DNA of 64,000 nucleotides from Bacteroidales bacterium (GTDB lineage Bacteria > Bacteroidota > Bacteroidia > Bacteroidales > JAAYJT01), in assembly GCA_014860575.1 (NCBI GenBank), contig JACZJK010000039.1:1-64000 (forward strand), written 5' to 3'. The notes beneath the pieces are model-generated. The model made no database searches. It saw nothing but the letters and a program-made list of their open reading frames with translations, and was not told where the DNA came from. Shown in pieces: positions 16,523-26,742 of this stretch (position 1 is its first letter; each line of letters opens with the position of its first letter). Both the position numbers and the translations under genes were made by a program.

Positions 16523-19500
16523 ATGAAAAAGCAAACCATATTCCTCGGAAACAATGAGATCATCACTGAAAAGTCAGGAGTTTCGGGTCAGTTTTTAGAA
16601 ATGGATGGTGAAAAGTTCTATCAGATAAAAAACTACCAGGAAATGCCCGATTTCTTTATCAGCATCGTGAGCGATTCTGACCATTGGATGTTTATATCAA
16701 GCAACGGTTCACTCACAGCGGGTCGCAAAAACCCTGAGCATGCGCTGTTTCCGTATTATACCGTTGACAAAATCCATGACTACAAAGGCAAAACCGGCAG
16801 CCGTTCATATTTCTTAGTAAGACAAGAAGGTAACACATTTTTATGGGAACCATTTACTGATGATTCGCTGAGGTTTTACAACGCCACGCGCAACATCTAT
16901 AAAAATATTTATGGGAACAAGATCATCTTCGAAGAGATCAACTCTGCACTTGGACTCTGTTTCAGATATGGCTGGTACAATAGCGAAAAATACGGGTTTG
17001 TCAAAGAATCCACCCTCATCAATAACTCCGGCAAACCACTTACTGTTGATGTGCTGGATGGTTTATTGAACATACTTCCTTACGGGGTGGGATATCATTT
17101 TCAGAATGAATTCAGCAACCTGGCGGATGCTTACAAAAAGAATGAAAAAGCCGAAGACAGCACACTGGGCCTTTTCATGCTCAGCGCTATCCCGGTTGAC
17201 CGTGCCGAACCCAGCGAGGCCCTTTTTGCCACTACAGTCTGGTCAACCGGCCTGGGAGAAAAGGTCAATATCCTGATTTCAGATCAGCAGCTGAGTAAAT
17301 TTTTGCAGGGTGAAGCTGTAGAAACTGAAGAAAATATCCGGGCAACGCGTGGAGCATACTTTATCAATTCCCGGCTCAACCTAAAAGTAGATGACAAACA
17401 AAAATGGCTCACCATCGCCGAAATTAACCAGAGTACTACCGATGTTGTGAACCTGAACCAGTTCATTATCAACACTAAAAATCCGGTTGAACTCATCTTG
17501 GCCGACATTGAAAAAGGCTCTGAAAACCTCAGGCGCATGGTATCCCTTTCAGATGGATTCCAGGTAACCAACACCGAAATGTGCTCTGCCCGGCATTACA
17601 CCAATACGCTCTTCAACATTATGAGGGGTGGAGTTTTTGTCAATAATTACATGATTGATAAGGCAGATTTCAAGCGCTACCTATGGCAGATCAACCGCTT
17701 GCTGAGTAAAGAATACCAGCATTGGCTCGACAAACTCCCAGCCAACATTTCTTATGCTGATCTGATTGGCCACACAGAAAAAACCAACGATTCCGACCTG
17801 ATTCGAATCACCGGCGAATACCTGCCCCTGACCTTCAGTCGCCGACATGGCGATCCCAGCAGGCCATGGAACAGGTTCTCCATCGAAACCAAAAACCCTG
17901 ACGGTTCGGTAAAATATTATTACGAAGGCAACTGGCGTGACATCTTCCAGAATTGGGAAGCTCTCTGCCATTCATTTCCTGAATTTACCGAAGGCATTAT
18001 CTCCAAATTCGTCAATTCCTCAACCATTGACGGCTACAACCCTTACCGCATCATGCGCGACGGCATGGATTGGGAAGTTCCCGAACCCAATGACCCCTGG
18101 GCGTATATCGGTTACTGGGGTGACCACCAGATCATTTACCTGCAAAAATTGCTTGAACTTTCTTTCAACTTCCATCCCGGCAAAATCGAACACCTGCTTA
18201 CCAGCAATATTTATACCTACGCCAATGTGCCATACCGCATCAAATCTTATGAAGATATTGTACTGAACCCAAAGGACACCGTTGTTTTCGATTTTGAATT
18301 GGATAAGAAAATCAAAACAGAGGCTGCCTACCTTGGCGCCGATGCCTGCATGCTCAAAAGCAAAGAGGATGAACAAATTTACAAAGTGAACCTGACAGAG
18401 AAAATCCTCGTTGCCCTGCTTTCTAAACTCAGCAACTTTATTCCGGAAGCCGGTATTTGGCTCAACACACAGCGTCCCGAATGGAACGACGCCAACAACG
18501 CCCTGGTAGGCAATGGAACCTCTATGGTTACTTTGTATTACATGCGCAGATTCCTGCATTTCTGGGATAATAAGTTCAGCGGCGTCTCTTTCAGTAGCGT
18601 GAGAATTTCGGAAGAAGTGGCCACTTTGCTTGAAAGCATTCACAAATTCCTGGATGAAAATGCTGCATTGCTCAAGTGTAGAATGTCCGATGCTGACCGG
18701 CTCCGTTTTGCCGATTTTCTTGGTAAAGCACATGCCAAATACCGCGACGAAATTTATAAATATTCATTCTCAGGCGTAAAACGCCAGCTACAGGTGAAAA
18801 ACCTGGTTGCATTTTTCAAGCTTTGCCTGAAGTACATTGATCACTCCATCAGGGCTAATAAGCGAAAAGATGCGTTGTATCATGCTTACAACCTGATTGC
18901 TTTGAAGCCTGATGGCATACGGATCCGTCACCTATATGAGATGCTTGAAGGACAGGTAGCAGTGCTGAGTTCGGGTTACCTAAGCAGCGAGGAAAGCCTG
19001 GAGTTGCTTCATGCCCTGAAAAAAAGCAGTATGTACAGGCAAGATCAGTACAGCTACATGCTTTATCCCGACAGGATTTTACCAGGCTTTACAGAGAAAA
19101 ACTGGGTTCCCGAAGAATTGGTCGAAAAATCAACTTTGCTGAAAAAATTACTTGCCGATAAAAACACTACTATCATTCAGCAGGATGCTCTGGGTGAGTA
19201 TCATTTTAACAGCGCATTCCGAAATGCTGACATGCTGGAAAAAGCCCTGGGCGAACTAAAGGTTGGAAGCTACAGCCAGATTGTTGAGGAAGAAAAGGAT
19301 ACCATACTTTCTATTTATGAAGAAGTATTCGACCATCAGTCGTTTACCGGGCGTTCAGGAACCTTTTTCGGGTACGAAGGCCTGGGTTCTATATACTGGC
19401 ACATGGTTTCAAAACTGCTGCTGGCCACGCAAGAATGTTTCTTCAAGGCGGTGGCCGAAGGCGCCCCTTCAGCTATTACCGGTCAATTAAAGGAGCACTA

Positions 19501-19978
19501 TTATGAGATCAAAGCAGGGATCGGGCTTTACAAAAATCCTGAATTGTATGGCGCTTTCCCTACCGACGCTCACTCCCATACGCCTGCCAATGCAGGTGCC
19601 AAACAACCGGGTCTGACAGGCCAGGTAAAGGAAGATGTAATTGCAAGGTTTGGTGAAATGGCAATTACGGTTGTTAACGGCAATATTGTGTTCGAACCGG
19701 CTTTGGTAAACGAAGACGAAATTCTTAAAGAGAGCCAGGTGTTTGAGTTTATTTCAATAACGGGTGAACCAAGGCAGATATCACTCGAAAAAGGACAAAT
19801 GGGATTTACATTCTGCCTGACACCCATTATACTGGATTTCAGCGGCAAGAAAAAGATCAGTGTTTATTATGCTGATGGAAGCACCGAGGAAATCCCCGGA
19901 CGGGTATTGAACCACCGGATCAGCACCCTGATTTTTAGCCGAAATGGTGAAATTGACCGGTTGTTGGTTTCGGTTTAA
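16523..19978 (+). CDS. GH94/GH149-like beta-glucan phosphorylase (probable beta-1,3-oligoglucan phosphorylase)
   Basis: 1151 residues, no signal peptide, so cytosolic. N-terminal beta-sandwich regions precede an (alpha/alpha)6-like helical domain. EGNWRDIFQNWEAL places the predicted catalytic Asp at 473, and AYIGYWGDHQIIY is the downstream conserved segment. The protein is longer than typical cellobiose or laminaribiose phosphorylases of GH94 (about 800 residues) and nearer the ~1100-residue GH149 beta-1,3-oligoglucan phosphorylases. It would cleave imported beta-1,3-glucooligosaccharides with phosphate to glucose 1-phosphate. It has its own promoter and is followed by a GPH symporter. Superfamily placement is solid; GH149 is inferred from length and context. 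Confidence 0.8.
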   Translation: MKKQTIFLGNNEIITEKSGVSGQFLEMDGEKFYQIKNYQEMPDFFISIVSDSDHWMFISSNGSLTAGRKNPEHALFPYYTVDKIHDYKGKTGSRSYFLVRQEGNTFLWEPFTDDSLRFYNATRNIYKNIYGNKIIFEEINSALGLCFRYGWYNSEKYGFVKESTLINNSGKPLTVDVLDGLLNILPYGVGYHFQNEFSNLADAYKKNEKAEDSTLGLFMLSAIPVDRAEPSEALFATTVWSTGLGEKVNILISDQQLSKFLQGEAVETEENIRATRGAYFINSRLNLKVDDKQKWLTIAEINQSTTDVVNLNQFIINTKNPVELILADIEKGSENLRRMVSLSDGFQVTNTEMCSARHYTNTLFNIMRGGVFVNNYMIDKADFKRYLWQINRLLSKEYQHWLDKLPANISYADLIGHTEKTNDSDLIRITGEYLPLTFSRRHGDPSRPWNRFSIETKNPDGSVKYYYEGNWRDIFQNWEALCHSFPEFTEGIISKFVNSSTIDGYNPYRIMRDGMDWEVPEPNDPWAYIGYWGDHQIIYLQKLLELSFNFHPGKIEHLLTSNIYTYANVPYRIKSYEDIVLNPKDTVVFDFELDKKIKTEAAYLGADACMLKSKEDEQIYKVNLTEKILVALLSKLSNFIPEAGIWLNTQRPEWNDANNALVGNGTSMVTLYYMRRFLHFWDNKFSGVSFSSVRISEEVATLLESIHKFLDENAALLKCRMSDADRLRFADFLGKAHAKYRDEIYKYSFSGVKRQLQVKNLVAFFKLCLKYIDHSIRANKRKDALYHAYNLIALKPDGIRIRHLYEMLEGQVAVLSSGYLSSEESLELLHALKKSSMYRQDQYSYMLYPDRILPGFTEKNWVPEELVEKSTLLKKLLADKNTTIIQQDALGEYHFNSAFRNADMLEKALGELKVGSYSQIVEEEKDTILSIYEEVFDHQSFTGRSGTFFGYEGLGSIYWHMVSKLLLATQECFFKAVAEGAPSAITGQLKEHYYEIKAGIGLYKNPELYGAFPTDAHSHTPANAGAKQPGLTGQVKEDVIARFGEMAITVVNGNIVFEPALVNEDEILKESQVFEFISITGEPRQISLEKGQMGFTFCLTPIILDFSGKKKISVYYADGSTEEIPGRVLNHRISTLIFSRNGEIDRLLVSV

Positions 19979-19989
19979 GTTGCATCAGC

Positions 19990-20017
19990 GTAGAGACGCC
20001 ATGCATGGCGTCTCTAC
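19990..20017 (+). repeat. Perfect 28-bp palindrome between phosphorylase and symporter genes
   Basis: GTAGAGACGCCATG is followed directly by its exact reverse complement. In RNA it would fold as a 14-bp hairpin without a usual loop. It sits 12 bp after the phosphorylase stop. It has the look of a dispersed REP-like element and could also act as a 3'-end stabiliser or weak terminator. Confidence 0.7.
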
Positions 20018-20047
20018 CCATGCCAAAAACGATAAACACAGAGATCC

Positions 20048-21400
20048 ATGAATAAAATCGTCACAAAACTATCTATTAAGGAAAAAGTAGGGTATGGCCT
20101 GGGCGATACCGCCTCGCATTTTGTGTGGGACATGGTGGGTTTCTGGATATTGATTTTTTATACCGATACTTTCGGGATTTCTGCAGCAGCAGCCGGCACC
20201 ATTATGCTGATAGCCCGTGTTTGGGATATGATCAGCGATCCGTTGATGGGTGTAATTGCCGATCGCACCAACACCCGTTGGGGGAAATTCAGGCCCTACC
20301 TGCTTTGGATGGCACTGCCATACAGCGTGTTGGCGGTTCTCACATTTACTACACCGGATTTTGGCCCAACCGGAAAAGTAATTTATGCAGGAGTTACATA
20401 CTTCCTGCTGATGACCGTTTTCACAGCCATCAACCTGCCCTACTCCTCCCTGGGCGCTGTGATGACCGCCGATTCCTATGAACGGGCGGGACTGAATTCT
20501 TACCGATTTATTTTTGCCTTTATCGGGCAGTTTATCGTGACAGGTACAGCGCTTTACCTTGCCAATTATTTTGGCAAAGGCGATAATGCCAAAGGTTATC
20601 AATACACCCTGATACTTTTTGCGGTAATCAGTTTTATACTATTCATGATCACATTTAAAACCACCCGCGAAAGGGTGAAACCGCCTCCGACTCAACAGAA
20701 AAATCTGAAGGAAGACATCCGCAATTTGTTTCGGAACCGACCATGGGTGATTCTGTTTTTTGTGGGCATCATTTCTTTTATCATGTTTGCTATGCAAAAC
20801 CTTTCCATTGCCTATTACTTCAAATACTATATCGGCAAAGAGGAAAGCGTACAACTGTTCAATATAATAGGAACCATTGCTCTGATCCTTGGTATACCAT
20901 TGTCAAAACCTTTAGCAAAGCGGTTCGGAAAACGAAACGTATATGTTGCCAGTTCGCTGATATCAGGTTTGTTTTTCATCCTGCTTTACATCCCAGGTAA
21001 CAACAACATTTACAGCATTTACATTCTAAACATCCTCGCTAAATTCACTTACGCACCTGCGGTGCCTTTGCTATGGACCATGCTTGCCGATACCGCCGAC
21101 TTTTCTGAATGGAAATTTGGCCGACGTGCCACCGGGCTTGTGTTCTCGGCTGCCACTTTTGCCCAGAAAGCAGGGTGGGGAATTGGCGGCGCACTTGCAG
21201 GATGGATGCTTGCACTTTTCAGGTTTGTGCCGAATATTGAGCAGACTGCAACTTCGCTCAACGGAATAAAACTGATGATATCAGTTTTCCCGGGGGTTCT
21301 TTATATGTCCTGCGCCATACTTCTTTACTTCTATGCAATTGATCATAAAACCTGCATGCTGATGCAAAATGATTTGGAAAAACGAAGGGAAGAATCATAA
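20048..21400 (+). CDS. GPH-family (MelB-like) sugar:cation symporter
   Basis: 450 residues, about 12 membrane helices. Family marks are YGLGDTASHFVWDM at the N-terminus, ISDPLMGVIADRTNTRWGKF between helices 2 and 3, and ADTADFSEWKFGRRATGLVF in the second half. Glycoside-pentoside-hexuronide symporters import oligosaccharides or glycosides with Na+ or H+. Its place 69 bp after the phosphorylase gene suggests it delivers beta-1,3-glucooligosaccharides to that enzyme. A second member of the family is encoded at 30471. Confidence 0.9.
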   Translation: MNKIVTKLSIKEKVGYGLGDTASHFVWDMVGFWILIFYTDTFGISAAAAGTIMLIARVWDMISDPLMGVIADRTNTRWGKFRPYLLWMALPYSVLAVLTFTTPDFGPTGKVIYAGVTYFLLMTVFTAINLPYSSLGAVMTADSYERAGLNSYRFIFAFIGQFIVTGTALYLANYFGKGDNAKGYQYTLILFAVISFILFMITFKTTRERVKPPPTQQKNLKEDIRNLFRNRPWVILFFVGIISFIMFAMQNLSIAYYFKYYIGKEESVQLFNIIGTIALILGIPLSKPLAKRFGKRNVYVASSLISGLFFILLYIPGNNNIYSIYILNILAKFTYAPAVPLLWTMLADTADFSEWKFGRRATGLVFSAATFAQKAGWGIGGALAGWMLALFRFVPNIEQTATSLNGIKLMISVFPGVLYMSCAILLYFYAIDHKTCMLMQNDLEKRREES

Positions 21401-21692
21401 AGATGTAGTTTTTACAGTATTGATGGTTTAAATAGAAATAGTTTTAAGAATTACAAAACATAGTCTATTAATATAATATATACAGCAACAGGCTCAGTTA
21501 TACTAGTCAGGCGAAAAAAGAATTAAAATAACACTGATAATTAAATAGTTGCAGATAGTTTTTATAGCCAGCAGTTAATTGTCTTTCCTCAGTACATAAA
21601 ATGTATATAAGTGGTTTAGCCAATCTCTTATATACATTTGCTCTACACTTTGAGCCTGGGTCTGATGCACTATTAACTTAACATATATTCTT
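21401..21692. promoter_or_regulatory. Intergenic region with candidate promoter for third PUL segment
   Basis: This 292-bp AT-rich gap holds TACATTTG at 21633-21640, a good -7 element about 50 bp before the next start; no convincing -33 TTTG was found. No exact copy of the TGATGT direct repeat is present, only weakly similar AGATAG/TGATAA words near 21535-21570. Confidence 0.35.
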
Positions 21693-24600
21693 ATGAAACA
21701 AATCGTCCTGTTGCAAATTATCCTGAGCTTCTCCATTTCCCTTTTTGGGCAAGCTGGCAGGGTGGATGTGGAAAAAAAAGCAGATGGATGGAGGCTCCAT
21801 GTTAATGGGGAGGCTTTCATGGTAAATGGTATGAACTGGGACTATTTCCCGATTGGAACCAATTACGCTTATAGTTTGTGGAATCAGCCTGACGATTTCA
21901 TAAAAAAGGCGCTTGATGATGAAATGTCATTGCTACAAAACATGGGTGTGAACACCATTCGCGTTTACACAGGCATCCAGCCCAAATGGATCACTTACAT
22001 TTACGAAACCTATGGTATCCATACCATGCTCAACCATTCATTTGGACGATACGGGCTCACACTGGATGGAGCCTGGGTTGGAAATACGGAATATTCTGAC
22101 CCAAGGGCAAGAGAACTTCTGTTAAGGGAGGTAAAAGAACTGGCAGAGGAATACAAAGATACTCCTGGTTTGCTGTTGTATCTGTTGGGCAATGAAAACA
22201 ACTACGGGCTTTTCTGGGGAGGCGCTGAAACGGAAGATATTCCTATGAAAGACAGGGAATCTACCCACAGAGCCCGCCACATGTACAAATTATTCAATGA
22301 GGCTTCATTAGCAATGAAATCCATTGATCCGAACCATCCGGTATCGTTGTGTAACGGCGACCTGCTATTCCTTGATATTATCGCTGAGGAATGTAAGGAT
22401 GTGGATATTTTCGGGATCAATGTTTATCGCGGTATTTCATTTACTGATTTATTCGATAAGGCCAAAAGAGATTATGATAAACCACTATTATTAACTGAGT
22501 TTGGTTCGGATGCATTCAATGCCATCACTAAGGAGGAAGCCCAGCGTGAACAAGCAATTTATAATGTAGCCAACTGGAGAGAGATTTATGAAAACGCTGC
22601 CGGCCTCGGAAAAGCGGGTAATTCAATTGGTGGCTTTACTTTTCAATTCAGTGATGGTTGGTGGAAATATGGCCAGACCAAGGACCTGGATGTACATAAC
22701 ACCAATGCTTCCTGGGCAAATGGCGGATATTTGTTCGACTACGCTCCAGGCGAAAACAACATGAATGAGGAGTGGTTTGGTATTTGCGCCAAAGGGCCCA
22801 CTGATGAAGCGGGATTCTATCAATTATTTCCCAGGGCTTCATATTATTCCTTAAAAGAGGTCCATCAGTTTGATCCATATGCATCGGGTACTTCATTAAG
22901 AACCATTCAGCAACATTTTGATGGCATTCGCATTGTTGATGCCGCTTTAAAAGCCAGGGGGGATAAGGCAGCCCTCGAAGGCGAAAAGCTTAAAAAAATC
23001 AGCCTTAGCCGGTTGGGTGCAGAACTAACAACTTTTAACACAGGTGGCAGTTTAATTACCACTCCTGATGATCCCATCCCTGGCAGTAATAAATATCCCG
23101 ATCAGCTGGGTTTTGATCACATGCAGTCATTTTTTATCGGCGTTCAGGCCAATCCGGCGCCCAACTTCAGTGCCAATGTTGAGATAAACGCATTGGGAAA
23201 TGTAGCACAAAACCCGATAGATGAGATTTTTTATGAAAACCGAGGCCGACGCGTAGAATTAGGCGGAGATAATGGCAATGTGAGTTTAGAATCGTTAAAC
23301 AGGGTGCAGGTTTACCAGGCCAGTTACGATTGGAACCACAAATGGTTTAATGCAAAAGGCTTTTATCGAACCGGTCATTATCACTGGGGCTATGAAGGAG
23401 ATTTCTTCGGCTTGTACCCCGAAGCCAATTATGGCCCTCAGATTGACATTTATAACGGTATCGCACCTTTTGGTATGGAGGTGGAAGGCAAAAGGCAATT
23501 TAAAAATTTCACCCTGGCTTTTGGCCCTCAACTGTGGTGGGGAGCCAACCCGGCAGTTTTACTCAAGTATAACAAGAAATTCGGAAACAATACTTTCACC
23601 GGTATTTTCCATGAAGACCTCGATCAATTAGGACTCACTGAAAGTTCTTTTGCGATCCCGCAACCCAAAACCAGGAGGCTGACACTGCATATGAACAGAG
23701 AGTTTGGAAAGTTTGAAGTTGATTTAGGAGGTATCTGGGCAGGACAGCCACTCCAGGGAAGAGAATTTCAGGTGGTGAGAGGAGAAGAGGGTAACTATAG
23801 TGTTTACAAAGATGAAATTAAGCCGGAAGATAATTTTGGTGGTAAAATCAAACTTAGCTATGCCAGCGGCAGGTTCAATTGGTACGGACAATCTGCTATT
23901 ATGGGGCTGGTTGCGCAAGGCGGCGTTGATCAAACCCTTACTTTTACCGGATGGAGATTGAAAGATAGCGGCAGCGGCAACCAGTATAATGTTCTTTCCG
24001 GATTCACCTACATGATTGGTGATCTGCAGATTGGACCAAATTTTCTATGGCAAAAGCCAATTGAAGGCCCAATTCCGGCAGCAGTTGCATCTCCCGGAAG
24101 ACCAAGAAATATTCTTGATGACCCCTTCGTGGTAAGAGCCAACAGGGAACAACTGGCTGCTGAAATTCTATTTACCTACGACCCGACTCCCGGTTCATGG
24201 ATGTATAACTGGGACAGCGATAAAAGCGAGGATGCAGAATTAGCTGTTAGCCTGGGCTTCGTATATCGTCATTTGCCCACTACCCAGGATGCTGCCATCG
24301 GCATTCTGCCTGATGGGCGCACACCATTTGCTTTCCCGGGTGCGCCACCGGCAAAAGATTTGTGGGAGGTTCACGCAAGGCTGGTTTCCAAACCAACCAA
24401 AGATTTTGGGCTTATTGCCAATTTGTATGCCGGCGATGCACAGGCCAACGGTAGCGACGACCGCACCATCAGCCGTTATGGCGTGGATTTAAGGATGATC
24501 TTTAAAAATATTAAACTCACTTCATTTGCCAGGATCAACGACTGGGGTCCGTATGATTATCACCGCGATTATAATTTAACTTTCCCGCTGCAACTTATGG

Positions 24601-24827
24601 CTGACATCTCAACTTCATTGGGAAAACCCGATTGGTTCGCGCTGCCGGCAACCAGCATCGGTATCCGGGCAACCTATCGTACACTCGATAAATATTCCCC
24701 TCGCTATGCTCCAACCTGGACAGTGGATGCTGCCGGAAACCGGGTTCCTGATCCTATGGCCATTGGTTTTGACAATGGTAACGAATGGGAAATCAGAACT
24801 TACGTGATCATAAATATTGGTAAATAA
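21693..24827 (+). CDS. GH-A TIM-barrel glycosidase fused to a C-terminal outer-membrane beta-barrel-like domain
   Basis: 1044 residues; cleavable-type signal MKQIVLLQIILSF to SLFGQ, no lipobox. Residues ~20-410 are a clan GH-A barrel: LLGNENNYGL (acid/base candidate E168) and LLTEFGSDAF (nucleophile candidate E269), related to the catalytic domain at 14933. Residues ~450-1044 lack any enzyme motif. They alternate polar and aromatic residues in short strands (FTLAFGPQLWWG, LELAVSLGFVYRH-like segments) and end EWEIRTYVIINIGK, as in porin-like barrels. The enzyme would thus be anchored in the outer membrane by its own barrel. The barrel assignment is by pattern only. Position favours action on laminarin or a related beta-glucan. 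Confidence 0.72.
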   Translation: MKQIVLLQIILSFSISLFGQAGRVDVEKKADGWRLHVNGEAFMVNGMNWDYFPIGTNYAYSLWNQPDDFIKKALDDEMSLLQNMGVNTIRVYTGIQPKWITYIYETYGIHTMLNHSFGRYGLTLDGAWVGNTEYSDPRARELLLREVKELAEEYKDTPGLLLYLLGNENNYGLFWGGAETEDIPMKDRESTHRARHMYKLFNEASLAMKSIDPNHPVSLCNGDLLFLDIIAEECKDVDIFGINVYRGISFTDLFDKAKRDYDKPLLLTEFGSDAFNAITKEEAQREQAIYNVANWREIYENAAGLGKAGNSIGGFTFQFSDGWWKYGQTKDLDVHNTNASWANGGYLFDYAPGENNMNEEWFGICAKGPTDEAGFYQLFPRASYYSLKEVHQFDPYASGTSLRTIQQHFDGIRIVDAALKARGDKAALEGEKLKKISLSRLGAELTTFNTGGSLITTPDDPIPGSNKYPDQLGFDHMQSFFIGVQANPAPNFSANVEINALGNVAQNPIDEIFYENRGRRVELGGDNGNVSLESLNRVQVYQASYDWNHKWFNAKGFYRTGHYHWGYEGDFFGLYPEANYGPQIDIYNGIAPFGMEVEGKRQFKNFTLAFGPQLWWGANPAVLLKYNKKFGNNTFTGIFHEDLDQLGLTESSFAIPQPKTRRLTLHMNREFGKFEVDLGGIWAGQPLQGREFQVVRGEEGNYSVYKDEIKPEDNFGGKIKLSYASGRFNWYGQSAIMGLVAQGGVDQTLTFTGWRLKDSGSGNQYNVLSGFTYMIGDLQIGPNFLWQKPIEGPIPAAVASPGRPRNILDDPFVVRANREQLAAEILFTYDPTPGSWMYNWDSDKSEDAELAVSLGFVYRHLPTTQDAAIGILPDGRTPFAFPGAPPAKDLWEVHARLVSKPTKDFGLIANLYAGDAQANGSDDRTISRYGVDLRMIFKNIKLTSFARINDWGPYDYHRDYNLTFPLQLMADISTSLGKPDWFALPATSIGIRATYRTLDKYSPRYAPTWTVDAAGNRVPDPMAIGFDNGNEWEIRTYVIINIGK

Positions 24828-24841
24828 AAAATCTTAACAAT

Positions 24842-26704
24842 ATGAACACAAATATTCTTATTCGTTTTCTAAATTATATCCCCATTGGGATGCTTGCATT
24901 GCTTTTGATGGGCTGCGAGCGCGATCTCGAAGATTTATCTCCGGTTACCAATTCTACCAATCCGTTGGTGTTTATTGACGATTTCAGCGCAGGCTTGAAT
25001 TATGCAGCTTTTGGAGGCTCGATTCCCACAGCTTTTGATGTTGACAACAAAGTAACCTACAACAATTCTTCCGCTTCTATGAGATTTGATGTGCCCAATG
25101 CCAACGACCCCAATGGATTATACGCCGGCGGAGTGTTTTTTACGGAATCGGGCAGGGATTTGTCAGGCTTCACTGCCTTGACATTCTGGGCCAAAGCTTC
25201 ACAATCAGCCATACTTAATGTTGTTGGTTTTGGGAACGATCTCGGAGCGTCAAAATATCAGACTTCGATTTCGGACCTGGCCATAAGTACCGCCTGGCAG
25301 AAATATTACATTCCAGTTCCTGATCCCTCACGGCTCACAAATGAGCGAGGCATGTTTTTCTACTCTGTTGCTCCTATTGAGGGCAAAGGTTTTTCTTTCT
25401 GGATTGATGAGTTGAAATTCGAAAATCCTGGAACCATTGCGCATCCTCAGTTTACCATTCTGAATGGTGAGGATCAGACCGAGACTGCTTTTATTGGAGT
25501 CGAAAAAGCAATTGGTGGCCTGACTTCAATTTTTAATTTGCCAAACGGGATAAACCAGGCAGTGAATATTACACCAGCATATTTTGAGTTCACATCTTCC
25601 GATACAACCATTGCAAAGGTTGATGCAACAGGGAGAGTAATGGTTACCGGAGGCCCCGGAAATGCTGAAATCACAGCAAGTGTTAGGGATGTTATTGCCG
25701 AAGGTTCGCTCATGGTTCAATCGGAAGGCGCTTTTGAAAATGCTCCGGTTCCCACTTTAGATCCTTCAAATGTTATTTCAATATTCAGTGATATTTATCC
25801 TAACGTACCGGTGGAATACTACAATGGTTATTGGGCACCATACCAAACTACACTTTCTGCTGACTTTGAAGTAGGCGGTGACCATATCCTCCATTACACC
25901 GATTTCAATTTTGTAGGTATCGAGTTTAGCGCTCCTACAATTGATGCTACTTCTATGACACATTTGTACATGGACATCTTTATACCGAACCAACTATCGG
26001 CAAATGCAAAAATGAAATTTGAGATAGTAGATGATGCGGGTGGCGGAACGGGTGCTTTCTTTAAGGACATTCCAGTTTCAATGTCGCAGCAATGGGTAAG
26101 AATTGACATGCCATTCGAGGACATTGCCGGGTTGAATAGCAGAGCAGCCCTCATGCAAATCATCTTTGTGAATGAAAGTGGCAATATTTCGAACTTCTAT
26201 GCTGATAATATCCTGTTCTACAACGACGGCACTCCGCCTCCCCCGCTTGAAGAACCTGAGACCCAGGCGCCCACACCCACACATCCTGCTGCCAATGTGA
26301 TTGCAATTTATAGTGATTCTTACGAGGTCCTTCCCGGAACGGATTATCCCGATTGGGGTCAACTAACAGTAGTTTCTGAAGTACAAATTCAGGGAAACAA
26401 CACATTAAAATTTGCCGGCCTCAATTACCAGGGAATTCAATTGGGAAGCAGTCAGAATGTTTCAGCGATGAATTTTTTACATCTGGATTTCTGGACGGCT
26501 AATTCCACGCTACTTAAAGTGTGGCTCATCAGCCCGGGGCCAGTGGAAAAAGAATTTTCATTAACGGTTCCAACCACAGGCTGGGCAAGTATTGATATTC
26601 CAATGTCAGCCTTCGCACCAGTCAATTTGAGTGATGTAATTCAACTTAAGTTCGACGGTAACGGCGACATCTGGTTAGACAATATTTATTTCCGTAAGAA
26701 TTAA
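24842..26704 (+). CDS. Multidomain carbohydrate-binding surface lipoprotein
   Basis: 620 residues; lipobox LLLMGC (Cys25). In order: a galactose-binding-like domain (~40-195, FSFWIDELKFENPG), a bacterial Ig-like (Big_2) domain (~200-290, DATGRVMVTGGPGNAEITAS), then two jelly-roll modules (~305-465 and ~475-620). The last ends LDNIYFRKN and is clearly related to the central module of the exported protein at 33848 (shared IQLKF and WLDNIYF-type ends, AVISIFS-like starts). No catalytic motif. It begins 14 bp after the fusion glycosidase and precedes a GH16 gene, so a surface glucan binder co-expressed with those enzymes is the best reading. Confidence 0.8.
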   Translation: MNTNILIRFLNYIPIGMLALLLMGCERDLEDLSPVTNSTNPLVFIDDFSAGLNYAAFGGSIPTAFDVDNKVTYNNSSASMRFDVPNANDPNGLYAGGVFFTESGRDLSGFTALTFWAKASQSAILNVVGFGNDLGASKYQTSISDLAISTAWQKYYIPVPDPSRLTNERGMFFYSVAPIEGKGFSFWIDELKFENPGTIAHPQFTILNGEDQTETAFIGVEKAIGGLTSIFNLPNGINQAVNITPAYFEFTSSDTTIAKVDATGRVMVTGGPGNAEITASVRDVIAEGSLMVQSEGAFENAPVPTLDPSNVISIFSDIYPNVPVEYYNGYWAPYQTTLSADFEVGGDHILHYTDFNFVGIEFSAPTIDATSMTHLYMDIFIPNQLSANAKMKFEIVDDAGGGTGAFFKDIPVSMSQQWVRIDMPFEDIAGLNSRAALMQIIFVNESGNISNFYADNILFYNDGTPPPPLEEPETQAPTPTHPAANVIAIYSDSYEVLPGTDYPDWGQLTVVSEVQIQGNNTLKFAGLNYQGIQLGSSQNVSAMNFLHLDFWTANSTLLKVWLISPGPVEKEFSLTVPTTGWASIDIPMSAFAPVNLSDVIQLKFDGNGDIWLDNIYFRKN

Positions 26705-26742
26705 AATGTCAGGCTCTAAGTTGTAAATTTAAAATAGAAGAT

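Noticed and set aside
18020-18733. 237-codon minus-strand frame within the phosphorylase gene
   Set aside because: It is antisense to a conserved enzyme and shows no domain or signal; its length reflects codon bias of the real gene.
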